From Bog-756 sp963699085 (GTDB lineage: Bacteria; Actinomycetota; Acidimicrobiia; Acidimicrobiales; RAAP-2): a stretch of 64,000 nucleotides of DNA. The DNA is taken from the NCBI GenBank assembly GCA_963699085.1, contig CAVOTH010000001.1, positions 207,677 to 271,676 of the forward strand. The letters are read 5' to 3'. Below the pieces are notes generated by a model, which made no database searches, was not told where the DNA came from, and saw only the letters and a program-made list of their open reading frames with translations. This document shows, one piece after another, positions 47,919-57,542 of this stretch (positions are counted from its first letter, which is position 1; each line of letters begins with the position of its first letter). The translations under genes were made by a program, and so were the position numbers.

Positions 47919-48683
47919 ATGTCCGGAGTGCTTGACGGAACCGTTGCCCTGGTCACCGGCGCGTCCAGTGGAATCGGTGAGGCCACAGCCTTGGCGCTGG
48001 CCGAAGACGGTGCAACCGTGGTCCTTGCCGCTCGCCGAATGGACCGCTTGGAGCAATTGGCTGAGCGTATTGGGGGCGGTCCCGAAAGAGTCCTGGTGCT
48101 CGAGGTAGACGTGACTGACGAGTCCCAGGTCAACCAGATGGTCGCCGACGCTGTCGGCCAGTTCGGTCGAATCGACACCTTGGTCAACAACGCCGGGGTC
48201 ATGCTGCTGGGTCCGATCGTCGGCGCCCCCACTGAGGAGTGGCGCCGCATGGTGAATCTGAACCTGCTCGGGCTCCTCTACTGCACCCATGCCGCCCTGC
48301 CCCATCTGCTCGAAGCGGCAGAGAGCGAGCCCCGCCACGTGGCCGATGTGGTCAACGTGAGCTCAGTGGCCGGCAGGGTGGCCAGATTCAACAGCGGGGT
48401 CTACAACGCCACCAAGTTCGGCGTCGGCGCCTTCAGCGAGTCGCTCCGTCAAGAGGTCACCACTCGTCACGTGCGGGTCACCATCGTGGAACCAGGCGCC
48501 ACTGCCACCGAGCTGGCCCTCCACAACCGACCCGAGATCCTCGAAGGAATGGCCCAGACATTCGGGGCCATCGAATTACTCGGGGCCGAGGACATCGCCC
48601 ACGCAGTGCGCTACGCCGTCACCCAGCCGCGTCGGGTCGCGGTGAACGAGATCCTGGTGCGACCCACTGAGCAGGAGCGCTGA
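47919..48683 (+). CDS. Short-chain dehydrogenase/reductase (YdfG-like)
   Basis: A 254-residue classical SDR. It has the cofactor motif TGASSGIG near residue 14, NNAG at about 90, catalytic Ser in VVNVSSVAG, and YNATK (Tyr/Lys). ARRMDRL after strand 2 suggests NADP preference. The C-terminal PRRVAVNEILVRPTEQ matches YdfG-type enzymes acting on 3-hydroxy acids or serine; the substrate is unproven. A GAGGAGG ribosome site precedes the ATG. No operon partner is evident. Confidence 0.92.
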   Translation: MSGVLDGTVALVTGASSGIGEATALALAEDGATVVLAARRMDRLEQLAERIGGGPERVLVLEVDVTDESQVNQMVADAVGQFGRIDTLVNNAGVMLLGPIVGAPTEEWRRMVNLNLLGLLYCTHAALPHLLEAAESEPRHVADVVNVSSVAGRVARFNSGVYNATKFGVGAFSESLRQEVTTRHVRVTIVEPGATATELALHNRPEILEGMAQTFGAIELLGAEDIAHAVRYAVTQPRRVAVNEILVRPTEQER

Positions 48684-49038
48684 GTATCCGGCCCACAGTC
48701 GCCAGCATGACGATGCCTACGAGGCGCCGACACGAGTCCCTGATCGTAAGCGAACCGCCCGCGCCAGACGGGTAGCAGGAAGAGCTTCTTGGGCACGGGG
48801 AGCGGAAAACACGGAATGTGCTGATCTTCCGCTACCCGAGGTCGGCCCCGAGCATTGCGACCAACACGGCGATGTTGACCATGAGAACGTCGGGTGGAAT
48901 CGCTGGGTCCGGCTCATTGGCCGGACACGGCAAGGATCGGCCGAACCTCGTCCACCCGATGACGATCTGGGCGACTCCGTCATCGCGTTCTAAACTCCGG
49001 GTGGGAGCGAAGCTGGCACAGACCTGGAGGGAGCGGCC
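48684..49038. other. 355-base intergenic stretch
   Basis: It holds the upstream region of the isochorismatase gene, with a GGAGGGAG site at the end. A short minus-strand frame with a PPDVLMVNIAVLVAML segment is present but lacks a start signal and homology I can recognise, so no gene is called. Confidence 0.4.
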
Positions 49039-49599
49039 GTGACCACCCTTGCCAATCGACCGAACACCGCACTGCTGGTGGTCGACATCCAAAACGGCGT
49101 GGTCGAGGGAGCCCACCTCCGAGATCAGGTAGTCGCAAACGTCGTCACGCTCGCGGCGAAGGCTCGCAAGGAGGGGGTTCCCGTGATCTGGGTCCGGCAT
49201 TCGAGCGAGGACCTTGTTCCGGGGACCGACAACTGGCAGATAGTCCCCGAACTGGAGCCTGGCGAAACGGAAGCCATCGTTGAGAAGCGCTACGGCGATT
49301 CCTTCGAGGAAACATCCCTTGAGGCGTTACTCACAGAGTACGGCGTCGGTCGCCTCGTCGTTGTCGGGGCTCAGACCGATGCCTGCATTCGTTCGACCCT
49401 GCATGGAGCTCTCGTCAGAGGATATGACGTGACCCTTGTCGGTGATGCCCATACCACCGAGGACAACACGGAATGGGGGGCGCCGACACCGGAACAGGTG
49501 GTCGCGCACACCAATCTGTACTGGCAATATCAGACGGCACCGGGCCGGAGTGCCGGCACCGTCGATTCCAAGGACGTCAGTTACTGCGGTACGACGTGA
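49039..49599 (+). CDS. Isochorismatase-like cysteine hydrolase
   Basis: 186 residues. The catalytic triad is visible: Asp in LLVVDIQNGV, Lys in AIVEKRYGDSF, Cys in GAQTDACIRST, with the cis-peptide segment just before the Cys. Family members hydrolyse isochorismate, nicotinamide or carbamoyl compounds; the mid-length and lack of a carrier domain argue for a small-amide or unknown substrate. The GTG has a GGAGGGAG site. It converges on the sipW-like gene. Confidence 0.9.
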   Translation: MTTLANRPNTALLVVDIQNGVVEGAHLRDQVVANVVTLAAKARKEGVPVIWVRHSSEDLVPGTDNWQIVPELEPGETEAIVEKRYGDSFEETSLEALLTEYGVGRLVVVGAQTDACIRSTLHGALVRGYDVTLVGDAHTTEDNTEWGAPTPEQVVAHTNLYWQYQTAPGRSAGTVDSKDVSYCGTT

Positions 49600-49641
49600 A
49601 ATGACCCGGTCCGATTAGCGGGCCGGGAATTCCGAAACCGG

Positions 49642-50560
49642 TCAGACTGGAACGGCAGGCGTCAATGCCTCGTCGTTGCGCCACACGTGCCACATAAAGC
49701 CAACCAGGGGAAGGCTCACCAAACACGCAACGATTACCCATCCCCACCAGTACAGTGACACCGATTGAGTCACCAGAATCGCGCCGTGTGAATCCGCTGG
49801 GCCAACCGCACGCGGCAAGATGGGTCGACCCCACGTGTGATGTCACATCCCCACCCCTGACCCGGAATGAACTTGGTAGAAGCCCGGTGTTCACGACCGT
49901 GATGCGCCGCCACCGGCTTCGAAGAGGATCAATGGCTGTCGATATGACCGTCGCCTGAATCAGCGGATGGAGCATCCAAAGTGGGACGATCGCGAGCACC
50001 GTCATCCAGATCCTGTCCCATGCTCGCCGACTTCTCGTTGCCATCATGGAAGTCGTCACCACCCACGCCAGCACCCCGACCGCAAGTAGTGGAAGGGCCT
50101 TGAACAACCATCCGATGCCCCACAGGCTGAAGGCCACCTTTCCGACGATGTCCGATCGGGTGATCAGCCACGGGTCGTCGTGCGAATTGCCGACTCCACG
50201 TGTCTGAATCATGCCGTTGCTGAAGATGCGCGCGACCTCATGGGTGTATGTCTCACCATGGGAGCCCGGTGGGTGGAACGTCACGAGTTCGCCGACGTGC
50301 AGAGGGCCGGAGAGAGGTGCTCCGGCGACCAGCGATCCGACGCAGACGTTTGGACACATGGACGGAGTTTCCATTACTTGGAGACTTCCGCCGGCCAGGT
50401 TCCAACCGAGCACGAACAGAACCGCAATCGCAACGACGACAAGGGCCACGAGTGCAAGAGTTCCTCCCTTGCGCCCGGACGGAGGAGTCCCGAGCCGTGC
50501 TCGCTCGAGCTTGTGGGTCATGGTCGGAGCCACGGTGTCCATCGCGACTGCGCTCGTCAC
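49642..50560 (-). CDS. Signal peptidase I, SipW/ER type (one frameshift)
   Basis: The restored protein is 305 residues. A first membrane helix (about 33-56) is followed by the catalytic Ser67 in ETPSMCP. The general-base position is His127 in RGVGNSHDDPW, as in SipW/eukaryotic-type S26 peptidases, in place of the bacterial Lys. A further helix pair follows, and after the shift at about 49789 a last helix VSLYWWGWVIVACLVSLPLVGF. The GTG overlaps the upstream LamG gene stop by GTGA. SipW enzymes process TasA/camelysin-type fibre subunits, and two candidate substrates are encoded directly upstream. Confidence 0.85.
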
Positions 50561-52677
50561 AGCTGTACCCCTGCGGAGGCATAGGTGGTCGCTGCCGACC
50601 ACAGCGTCGGCGATTTGCTCAAGCTGAATCCCACTCCCGGAAGTTCATGGAGCCCCAACATGCCTGATGGAGGCGTGGCACTCAGTTCCATCGTGATGGT
50701 CACGGTGACAGGGGTACTTGATGTCGGAACGGAGATATTGCGGGTACCGAGGCCGGTCACGAGGTACGTAGCGGAGGGCACTGGACATGCTCCCGGCGCG
50801 GCCGGATAGATACACGTCTTGGTGGTGCCCACCGTCTGCTGCACCGTGAGCTCCGTGGTCCCACACACGCTCGAGGGTGGATTCTGCAGCGGCCAGTACG
50901 AAGTGGGGGCAAGGGCTCCCATCGTCGTCGCCAACGTCGAGGTACTGGTGGCTCCGTACAGCGCAGTTATCTGGGCACCAGTCAGCTGTGTGGGGATGAT
51001 TGCCGCTTCACTCAGTGAGCCGGTCAGATAGTTGTTCGTCGGAGGATCTGGCCAGGTGGACTCGTAGCCCCAGCCCAGGTGCCAGTACCCGGTGTAGTTC
51101 TGTGCGGTCGTGTTCGAGGCATTGCTCGCCACCTCGGTCCCGTCGACCCAGAGCTGCTGACCCGAAGGCCCGATCTCGGCGACAACGAAGTGCCATAGCC
51201 CGTTGTTGTAAGTTCCCGGCGAGGTCACCTCCTGTGTGGCGCCGTTATACGTGCCGTAGACCAAGTGGCCGGCGTTGTCGATCCAGATGGTTCGGTCCCA
51301 GGTAGATGGCGTTCCATTGGATTGCAGGTTCGTGAACCCCATGATCGACCCCCCGGAGGTGCCGGTCGCCTTGAACCACCCGACCTCAGAGAGCCCTTCG
51401 GGATTGTTGTAAGAAGTCGTGGTCTGCACCCACCCGCTCGAACCGTCGAGCGCGACCGCATCGGCACTCGATCCGAGTGACGTCGGACCGCCTGCCCCGG
51501 TTGTCACCACTCCCTGTCCCGATCCGGTATTGCCGTTGCCGGAGGAGTCGGCAAACGAGATCCCCTCACCCGGAACTGCGGCTGTATAGGGGGTGGCGCC
51601 GGAGTCATTGAGAGCCCAGTAGTTGGCTGGAGCCAATCCGGTCACTCCCGCTGAGTAGGTCGCCACCGTGTTATCGGAGTAGAGGGACGTCACCTGCGCT
51701 GCGGTCAGCTGCGAAGGGATGATCGCCACCTGGGCCAGGGATCCGTTGAAGTAGGCGCTTGTCGGTGTGTCTGTCCATCCCCCGTTGAGAATTCCCGAGA
51801 GGCCGATACTCCACCAGCCTCCGTACCCGGTCTGTGCACTCGTATTGGTCGACGAACCGGCCAGCGCTCCATCGATGTAGAGCTGCTCCCCCGCACTACC
51901 GATCGAGGCCACCACGAAGTGCCACGCACCATTGTCGTATGTGGATGCACTGGTGACGTCGTAGGTCTGGCCGTTGTACACACCCCACACCACGTGCCCC
52001 GTGGGGTCGATCCAGAGCATTCGGTCGTAGTTGGTGGCGGCCGATGGGGTCGTCTGGTTGTTGGAGAATCCGATGATGCTGCCAGTGGGCGACGACGTCT
52101 TGAACCATCCCAGTACCGAGAACGCCTCGGGATTCGTGTATTGCTTTGTCGTCTCCGCCCATCCCGTCGAGCCATCGGTGGTGATGGACTGGGTCCCGAG
52201 CGGTCCCGCCGTCTGGTACGTCAGCCCGTTCAGCGCCAACGCCGTGTCCGGGGCCGTCCCGCCCCAATTCGTCGACGTCTCGCCGTCGGACAGTTGGGCG
52301 ACGCCACAGGTCCCCGCCAGAACGGATGCCGAAGACGCTGACGTGGTCCCCGGAGATCCAAGGACAGTGGTGGCCGATGACGACGCTGTCGTCGAGAGGG
52401 ATCCGGTCGGGAGAGGTGAGCCGTTGACGCATGTAGTGGAGTTGGTGCTGACCGAGCCACCCGTGCCGGTACCAGTGGAATAGCACGAACTCGACCCGGT
52501 CTTTGCACTCAGCTGCAGTGTCGCCGACGAGAAGGCGGTGGTGCTCGATGCCAACGCGCCGCTGAATGCCGCAGCGCCGGCGACGGTCCCAGCGGTGAGA
52601 AGTACCGTGACCAGGGTGCCCGAGGTGATGTAGCGACGCACAGCTGGCCAAGGTGACTGGCGCCGGGAGGGTCGCAT
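50557..52677 (-). CDS. Secreted protein with TasA-like N-terminus and two LamG domains
   Basis: 706 residues. A signal-anchor helix (about 18-40) leads into ASSTTAFSSATLQLSAKTG and the SSCYSTGTGTGGSV signature shared with the next upstream protein. Two LamG/concanavalin-like domains follow, at about 150-335 and 395-575, each with a WFK...GFxNxQ strand, DRxxWID, HVVWG/HLVYG and an NGxWHFVVAxIG strand. A Cys-containing C-terminal domain resembles the end of the TasA-like protein (TKTCIYPAAPGACP). LamG domains usually bind glycans or calcium, so this may be a matrix adhesin processed by the coupled SipW-like peptidase. Confidence 0.82.
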   Translation of the reverse strand: MRPSRRQSPWPAVRRYITSGTLVTVLLTAGTVAGAAAFSGALASSTTAFSSATLQLSAKTGSSSCYSTGTGTGGSVSTNSTTCVNGSPLPTGSLSTTASSSATTVLGSPGTTSASSASVLAGTCGVAQLSDGETSTNWGGTAPDTALALNGLTYQTAGPLGTQSITTDGSTGWAETTKQYTNPEAFSVLGWFKTSSPTGSIIGFSNNQTTPSAATNYDRMLWIDPTGHVVWGVYNGQTYDVTSASTYDNGAWHFVVASIGSAGEQLYIDGALAGSSTNTSAQTGYGGWWSIGLSGILNGGWTDTPTSAYFNGSLAQVAIIPSQLTAAQVTSLYSDNTVATYSAGVTGLAPANYWALNDSGATPYTAAVPGEGISFADSSGNGNTGSGQGVVTTGAGGPTSLGSSADAVALDGSSGWVQTTTSYNNPEGLSEVGWFKATGTSGGSIMGFTNLQSNGTPSTWDRTIWIDNAGHLVYGTYNGATQEVTSPGTYNNGLWHFVVAEIGPSGQQLWVDGTEVASNASNTTAQNYTGYWHLGWGYESTWPDPPTNNYLTGSLSEAAIIPTQLTGAQITALYGATSTSTLATTMGALAPTSYWPLQNPPSSVCGTTELTVQQTVGTTKTCIYPAAPGACPVPSATYLVTGLGTRNISVPTSSTPVTVTITMELSATPPSGMLGLHELPGVGFSLSKSPTLWSAATTYASAGVQL

Positions 52678-52754
52678 GGGTAGGTCCTCCGCACCTCACC
52701 GGGTCAGCGGCTCCCGACTACAGGAGTCCGGGAGCCGCTGACGGCCGGCTGGCT

Positions 52755-53448
52755 ACTGGCTGATGCTCCAAGTGAAGGGCACGGTTGCGGTCAGTCCCTG
52801 ATCCGCATTCGTTGCCGTTGAATCGAGCTGCACGCTCACCACATAGGTGGCCGAGCTACCGGCGGCAAGGGTGGTCAGCGGCACCGCATTGAAGGTGCTG
52901 TTGGCCAGACCGGTCAGGGTGTACGTATTGGACAGCGCAGGGCAAGCGGCTGCCTGTGTCGGGTACACGCATTTGTCGGTTGCACCGGCCGTCGTATTGG
53001 CCACGGTGACGTCGACCTTGCCGCAGAATCCGGCGGTATCCGAACCCGTGTAGCCGCCGTTGTCGGAGGCTGCGCCGGCAGTGCAGGCACTCGTGACCAT
53101 CGAAGCCACGGTCGCGTTGTGGTTGCCGACGTTGGTGAACGTGAGTGTGGACGTCAGCGGGGTACCGGTCGGAACCTGGTCCAATGTGCCGACGAGCGCA
53201 TTGATCGCACACGTGCCGTTGGTGTTGGATGCGGTCACTGAGCCGCCGGTCCCAGTGCCGGTTGAGTAGCAGGTCGTTGAACCATTGCTCTCTTCCAACT
53301 GGATGGTTGCCGAGCTGAACGTACTCGCACTGTTGGCGATTCCCGCACTGAAACCGCCCAACGTGTAGCTGGCGGTCGCCGCAAGGGCCACCACGGCGAC
53401 CACTGAGGCGGCGAGGTTCCTCTTGTTCCTGAGAACACGATCGATCAT
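52755..53448 (-). CDS. TasA/camelysin-like SipW-dependent secreted protein
   Basis: 231 residues. The N-terminus (IDRVLRNKRNLAASVVAVVA ... SYTLGGFSAGIANSASTFSSATIQ) is a SipW-type signal followed at once by the conserved SxxTFSSATIQL start of camelysin/TasA domains. The mature part has six or more cysteines (TTCYSTGTGTGGSV, GTCAIN, SACTAG, GFCGKV, DKCVYP, AACPAL), suggesting disulfides, and the two-sheet pattern LTSTLTFTNVGNHNATV. It heads the operon LamG-sipW. The ATG has a GGAG site. Confidence 0.85.
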
Positions 53449-53805
53449 GGAGGTCTCCACTTTCTTGACGGATGTCTTTAACGAATACAAATGACCTCTT
53501 CGGACCAAATACAAGCCATCTTGAGCACTTCCTGAGAGTTTTCATGGGGTTCAGACGCTCTCTGTCCACTTCAGGCAGCCCGTGTGGGCCGCCGGGGCGC
53601 GAGATCGCACGAACACCCGCAATTCCGCCTTTCCAGTGGATTTCGGCGATCGACGAAAGTACTGGCCCCGACCATTTCGCCGGTCGACCCGGTCGGTCGG
53701 TCGGCGGAGGCAGACGATTATCCGGGCGAACCGCCAGGATGGCGGCGTACGGTTCGTCCTGACCCGGTCCGTTGAGCGAAGGCAGAACCAGTAAGGAGAG
53801 CGACA
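53449..53805. other. 357-base divergent intergenic stretch
   Basis: It contains the upstream regions of the TasA-like operon (minus) and the YCII gene (plus). It is relatively A/T-rich near 53465-53530. I see no gene in it. The YCII start has an AAGGAGAG site at its right edge. Confidence 0.5.
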
Positions 53806-54150
53806 GTGACCCAGTACCTGCTCGGCATGATGCAGCCTGACGGCGACGACAAGATCCCTCCACCCGACGTGCTGGAGGGATTCATGGTCGACATTGGACG
53901 CATTCGAGAAGAACTGATGTCCCAGGGGAAGTGGATCTTCGGCAACGGCCTCCACAGTTCCTCCTCGACGAGCACAATCCGCATACAGGACGGCACTCCG
54001 GTCGTCACCGATGGCCCTTTCGTCGATATGAACGAGCACCTCGGTGGCATCACGATCATTGAAGTGGGCGACCGGGAGGAGGCGATCGGGTGGGCCCGCC
54101 GGTACGTGGAGGTGACCAACCTGCCGATCGAGGTGCGACCGTTCCGATAG
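53806..54150 (+). CDS. YCII-related (DGPF) domain protein
   Basis: 114 residues with a dimeric alpha/beta-barrel-like fold. It has QYLLGMMQPDGDD, a central GNGLHSSSSTSTIR, the hallmark VTDGPFVDMNEHLGG, and ITIIEVGDREEAIGWARR. The DGPF group is often encoded beside ECF sigma factors, but here no sigma gene adjoins. Enzyme activity is unknown; the conserved Asp and His could act in catalysis. The GTG follows an AAGGAGAG site. Confidence 0.88.
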   Translation: MTQYLLGMMQPDGDDKIPPPDVLEGFMVDIGRIREELMSQGKWIFGNGLHSSSSTSTIRIQDGTPVVTDGPFVDMNEHLGGITIIEVGDREEAIGWARRYVEVTNLPIEVRPFR

Positions 54151-54310
54151 AGGAAAGGGGCTCCCCCTGTTCTGGTCGCTCGCCGAGGGCCGTCCCGCAC
54201 CTGCCGGTGACCCCATAGGATTCGGACGCCTGACGATGCGACCGGAACGGGGTGACCCGACGACGACACAGTCCGGTGTCGCATGAGGACCTACTACACG
54301 AGGAGTCACC

Positions 54311-55276
54311 ATGGAGATGGAGTACCGACGTCTAGGGCGCTCAGGGCTCAAGGTCAGCGTCCTGTCCTTCGGGTCGTGGGTCACCTTCGGGCCCCAGCTG
54401 GCCGGCAACCTGGCTGAGGACTGTCTGACCGCGGCATACGACGCCGGAGTGAACTTCTTCGACAACGCCGAGGGGTACGAAGCCGGCCGGTCGGAGACGA
54501 TCATGGGAGAGGCGATCCGATCGCTCGGATGGCCGCGGCATTCCTACGTGGTTTCCACCAAGCTGTTCTGGGGTCTTCACAAGAGCGTCAACATGCGCAA
54601 CACCCTTAACCGCAAGTACCTGATGCAGGCTATCGACGGATCGCTCGACCGAATGGGCCTCGACTTCGTGGACCTCGTCTACTGCCACCGACCCGACCCC
54701 GAGACTCCGATCGAAGAAACGGTTTGGGCCATGTCCGACATGATCACTGCGGGCAAAGCCCTCTACTGGGGAACATCGGAGTGGCCGGCAGAGGCGCTGC
54801 GCGAGGCGTGGGACATCGCCGACCGGAACCACCTGCACAAACCGGTGGTCGAGCAGCCGCAGTACAACTTGCTGTGGAGGGACCGGGTCGAGCAGGAGTA
54901 TGCCCCGCTGTACGACGGCATCGGGCTCGGTCTGACGACCTGGAGCCCACTCGCCTCCGGCCTACTCAGCGGAAAGTACCTGAACGGCGTCCCTAACGGC
55001 TCCCGAGCGTCGCTGCCTGGCTATGAGTGGCTGCGCAATCTGCTGACCGACGAGGCGCGGAATGCCACCGTGTCCCGGTTGGCTGATGTCGCCAGCGACC
55101 TCGGCTGCTCCCTCGCCCAGCTTTCGATCGCCTGGTGCGTCAAGAACCCTCATGTGTCCTCGGTGATCACCGGTGCGAGCCGGGTCGAGCAAGTCCATGA
55201 GAATCTGTCCGCTCTCGAGGTTGTACCGCTGTTGAGCGACGAAGTCATGGAGCGGATCCACCTCATCGTGACGTAA
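54311..55276 (+). CDS. Aldo/keto reductase, Kv-beta-subunit-like
   Basis: A 321-residue AKR with a TIM barrel. The catalytic tetrad is visible: Asp and Tyr in FFDNAEGYEAGRSE, Lys in VVSTKLFWG, His in VDLVYCHRPDP. The GLTTWSPLASGLLSGKY and SSVITGASRVEQVHENL segments bind NADP. The YRRLGRSGLKVS start and length match the Kv-beta/YghZ subfamily, which reduces methylglyoxal-type aldehydes. A GAGGAG site precedes the ATG. Confidence 0.93.
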   Translation: MEMEYRRLGRSGLKVSVLSFGSWVTFGPQLAGNLAEDCLTAAYDAGVNFFDNAEGYEAGRSETIMGEAIRSLGWPRHSYVVSTKLFWGLHKSVNMRNTLNRKYLMQAIDGSLDRMGLDFVDLVYCHRPDPETPIEETVWAMSDMITAGKALYWGTSEWPAEALREAWDIADRNHLHKPVVEQPQYNLLWRDRVEQEYAPLYDGIGLGLTTWSPLASGLLSGKYLNGVPNGSRASLPGYEWLRNLLTDEARNATVSRLADVASDLGCSLAQLSIAWCVKNPHVSSVITGASRVEQVHENLSALEVVPLLSDEVMERIHLIVT

Positions 55277-55300
55277 CTCCGGCCGGTTTTCGGATTGGGC

Positions 55301-57418
55301 TCAGACGAGATTGCCCAGTGGTCGGTCCAGCAAGTCACCCCGCTTGAGGGCGGCCTCTTCGAGGGCGGTCTGCGTGGCGTTGCCGAGCACCGTCGGAATC
55401 CGATGCCAGGTGCCGTCACCCTCGAGCGACCAGGACTGGACGTCGTCGGCCAGGTTGAGGGTCAGGATCTCCTCCAGCCGGGTGACGGCCTCGGGGTCGG
55501 CCACCGGGATCATCGCCTCGACCCGTCGGTCGAGATTCCGGCGGCGGAGATCGGCCGATCCGATGTAGTAGGTGGCCGGCCGGCCGGCGGCCCCACCGAA
55601 GCGGAGGATGCGGGAGTGTTCGAGGAAGCGCCCCACGATGGAGCGCACGTGCACGGTTTCGGAGAGACCGGGTAATCCGGGCCGCATACAGCAGATGCCC
55701 CGGATGATCAGCTCCACCGGGACCCCGGCCTGCGACGCCCGGTAAAGGGCGTCGATCACAGCTACGTCGTCCAAGCCGTTCACCTTGATGGCGATCCGCC
55801 CATCGGGCCCAGCCGCCGCCTCAGCGTCGATCAGCTCTATCACCCGGTTCCGAATGCCACGAGGCGAAGTGACCAGCTCCTGGTAGTCCGGTGGTTGACT
55901 GAACCCGGTGATGTAGTTGAAGAACCGGGTGACGTCGGCGCCGAGCTCTGGCCGCGACGACAGGACACCGAGGTCCTCGTACATCCGGGCCGTCTTCGGG
56001 TTGTAGTTGCCGGTGCCGACGTGGCAGTAGAGCCTCACTGCGGCACCTTCCTGGCGAACCACGAGGGTCGTTTTGGCATGGGTCTTCAGGCCCATGAGGC
56101 CGTAGATGACATGGGCGCCCGCCTCTTCGAGGGCGCGGGCCCATCCGATGTTCGCCTCCTCGTCGAATCGCGCCGTTACTTCGACGAGGACAGCCACCTG
56201 TTTACCGCGCTCGGCCGCTCGGACCAGTGCGGCCACCACCGGGCTGTCGCCGGACGTGCGGTAGAGGCACTGCTTGATGGCCAGCACATGCGGGTCTTCG
56301 GCGGCCTCGTTCATCAACTCCTCAACCGAGGCCGAGAACGAGTCGTATGGGTGGTGCACGAGGACATCCTGACGATCGAGGACGTCGAAGATACTGCTCC
56401 CTTCGTCTCGTTCGACCGAGGTGAAGGCAGGAGGGACCAGCGGGGTCCACGGGGCATCGTGCAGATCGGGACGGTCGAGTCCGTAGATCGCCCACAGGCA
56501 GCCGAGCCCGAGCGGCCCGGCGAACCGGTACACGTCATCGGGCCCGAGTCCCAGCTCCTCGGTCAGCCGGTCAATCGAGGCCTCTGACGTCCTCGAGTCG
56601 ATCTCGAGGCGAACGACGGGCAGGAATCGGCGACGGCGAAGCTCCTCCTGGAGGGCCAAGAGCAGATCGTCTGCCGCGTCGTCATCGAGTGCGAGGTCGG
56701 CATCTCGGGTCACTCGGAACACACACGCCTCGCCGACATCCATTCCGGGGAACAGCTCGTCGAGGAAGGCGACCATGACCTGCTCGAGTGGGATGAAGCG
56801 GCTCTCGCCGGGCAGAGCCAGCAGCCGGTCCACGTTGGGTGGGATCTTGACCCGGGCGAAGCGTGAAGAGTCGTCCTGACGGCTGCGGACCTCCACGCCG
56901 ATGTTGAGCGACAGATTGGAGATGTATGGGAACGGGTGGCTCGGATCGACGGTGAGTGGGGTAACGACCGGAAGGATCAACCGGTCGAAGAGCTCGTGGA
57001 GACTTTCCCGGTCGTCGTGATCCAGATCCTCCCAGTTGCAGAGCTCCACCCTCTCTTTGGCCAGCGCCGGTGTCAGCTTCTCGATGAGTAGGGACTCTTG
57101 GCGACGGACCATCCGCTCCAGTGAGGCCCGTACGTCGGCCAGGAGCTGTTCGGGGGTACTGCCATTGAGCGCCCTGGACGTGATACCGGCCACCACCTGG
57201 CGCCGCAACCCTGCCACTTGTACCTGGAAGAACTCATCGATTCGTTCGGAGAAGAGGATCAGGAACTTGACCCGCTCCAGCAGGGGAAGATCGCTCTCGG
57301 CTACCAGGTCGAGCAGGCGGTCATTGAAGTCGAGATCTGATAGTTGGCGGGCAAAGTAGCGGAATTCGGGGCCCTCGTCGGAGCCGGTCTCACCACTACG
57401 GTCGGGATCGTCTCTCAC
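55301..57418 (-). CDS. ppk1: Polyphosphate kinase 1
   Basis: 705 residues, a normal PPK1 length. The N-terminal domain begins RYFARQLSDLDFNDRLL; the middle has PYISNLSLNIGVEVRS; the phosphohistidine region is GLKTHAKTTLVVRQE, and YCHVGTGNYNPKTARMYEDLG and IGSADLRRRNLDRRVE complete the catalytic site. It makes polyphosphate from ATP reversibly. A TAACGT hexamer lies six bases before the GTG, suggesting a leaderless mRNA. It is divergent from the soluble pyrophosphatase gene. Confidence 0.95.
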   Translation of the reverse strand: MRDDPDRSGETGSDEGPEFRYFARQLSDLDFNDRLLDLVAESDLPLLERVKFLILFSERIDEFFQVQVAGLRRQVVAGITSRALNGSTPEQLLADVRASLERMVRRQESLLIEKLTPALAKERVELCNWEDLDHDDRESLHELFDRLILPVVTPLTVDPSHPFPYISNLSLNIGVEVRSRQDDSSRFARVKIPPNVDRLLALPGESRFIPLEQVMVAFLDELFPGMDVGEACVFRVTRDADLALDDDAADDLLLALQEELRRRRFLPVVRLEIDSRTSEASIDRLTEELGLGPDDVYRFAGPLGLGCLWAIYGLDRPDLHDAPWTPLVPPAFTSVERDEGSSIFDVLDRQDVLVHHPYDSFSASVEELMNEAAEDPHVLAIKQCLYRTSGDSPVVAALVRAAERGKQVAVLVEVTARFDEEANIGWARALEEAGAHVIYGLMGLKTHAKTTLVVRQEGAAVRLYCHVGTGNYNPKTARMYEDLGVLSSRPELGADVTRFFNYITGFSQPPDYQELVTSPRGIRNRVIELIDAEAAAGPDGRIAIKVNGLDDVAVIDALYRASQAGVPVELIIRGICCMRPGLPGLSETVHVRSIVGRFLEHSRILRFGGAAGRPATYYIGSADLRRRNLDRRVEAMIPVADPEAVTRLEEILTLNLADDVQSWSLEGDGTWHRIPTVLGNATQTALEEAALKRGDLLDRPLGNLV

Positions 57419-57424
57419 GTCCTA

Positions 57425-57430
57425 ACGTTA
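57425..57430 (-). promoter_or_regulatory. -10 hexamer TAACGT for leaderless ppk1
   Basis: TAACGT ends six bases before the ppk1 GTG, with no Shine-Dalgarno sequence. It lies in the 124-base region shared with ppa. Confidence 0.5.
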
Positions 57431-57542
57431 GCAAGCGACTCCCCGGACCCCATAGGTGGCGTTCCTGTCGCACCGTGCCCAATCCCTGCTCGTGGTGCGC
57501 CACAATGGGTGGGGTCGGATATACGAGGAAAGTACAGGTCTC

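Noticed and set aside
48832..49038. Small minus-strand membrane-like gene before the isochorismatase
   Set aside because: No start signal, no homology recognised, and it overlaps the isochorismatase promoter.
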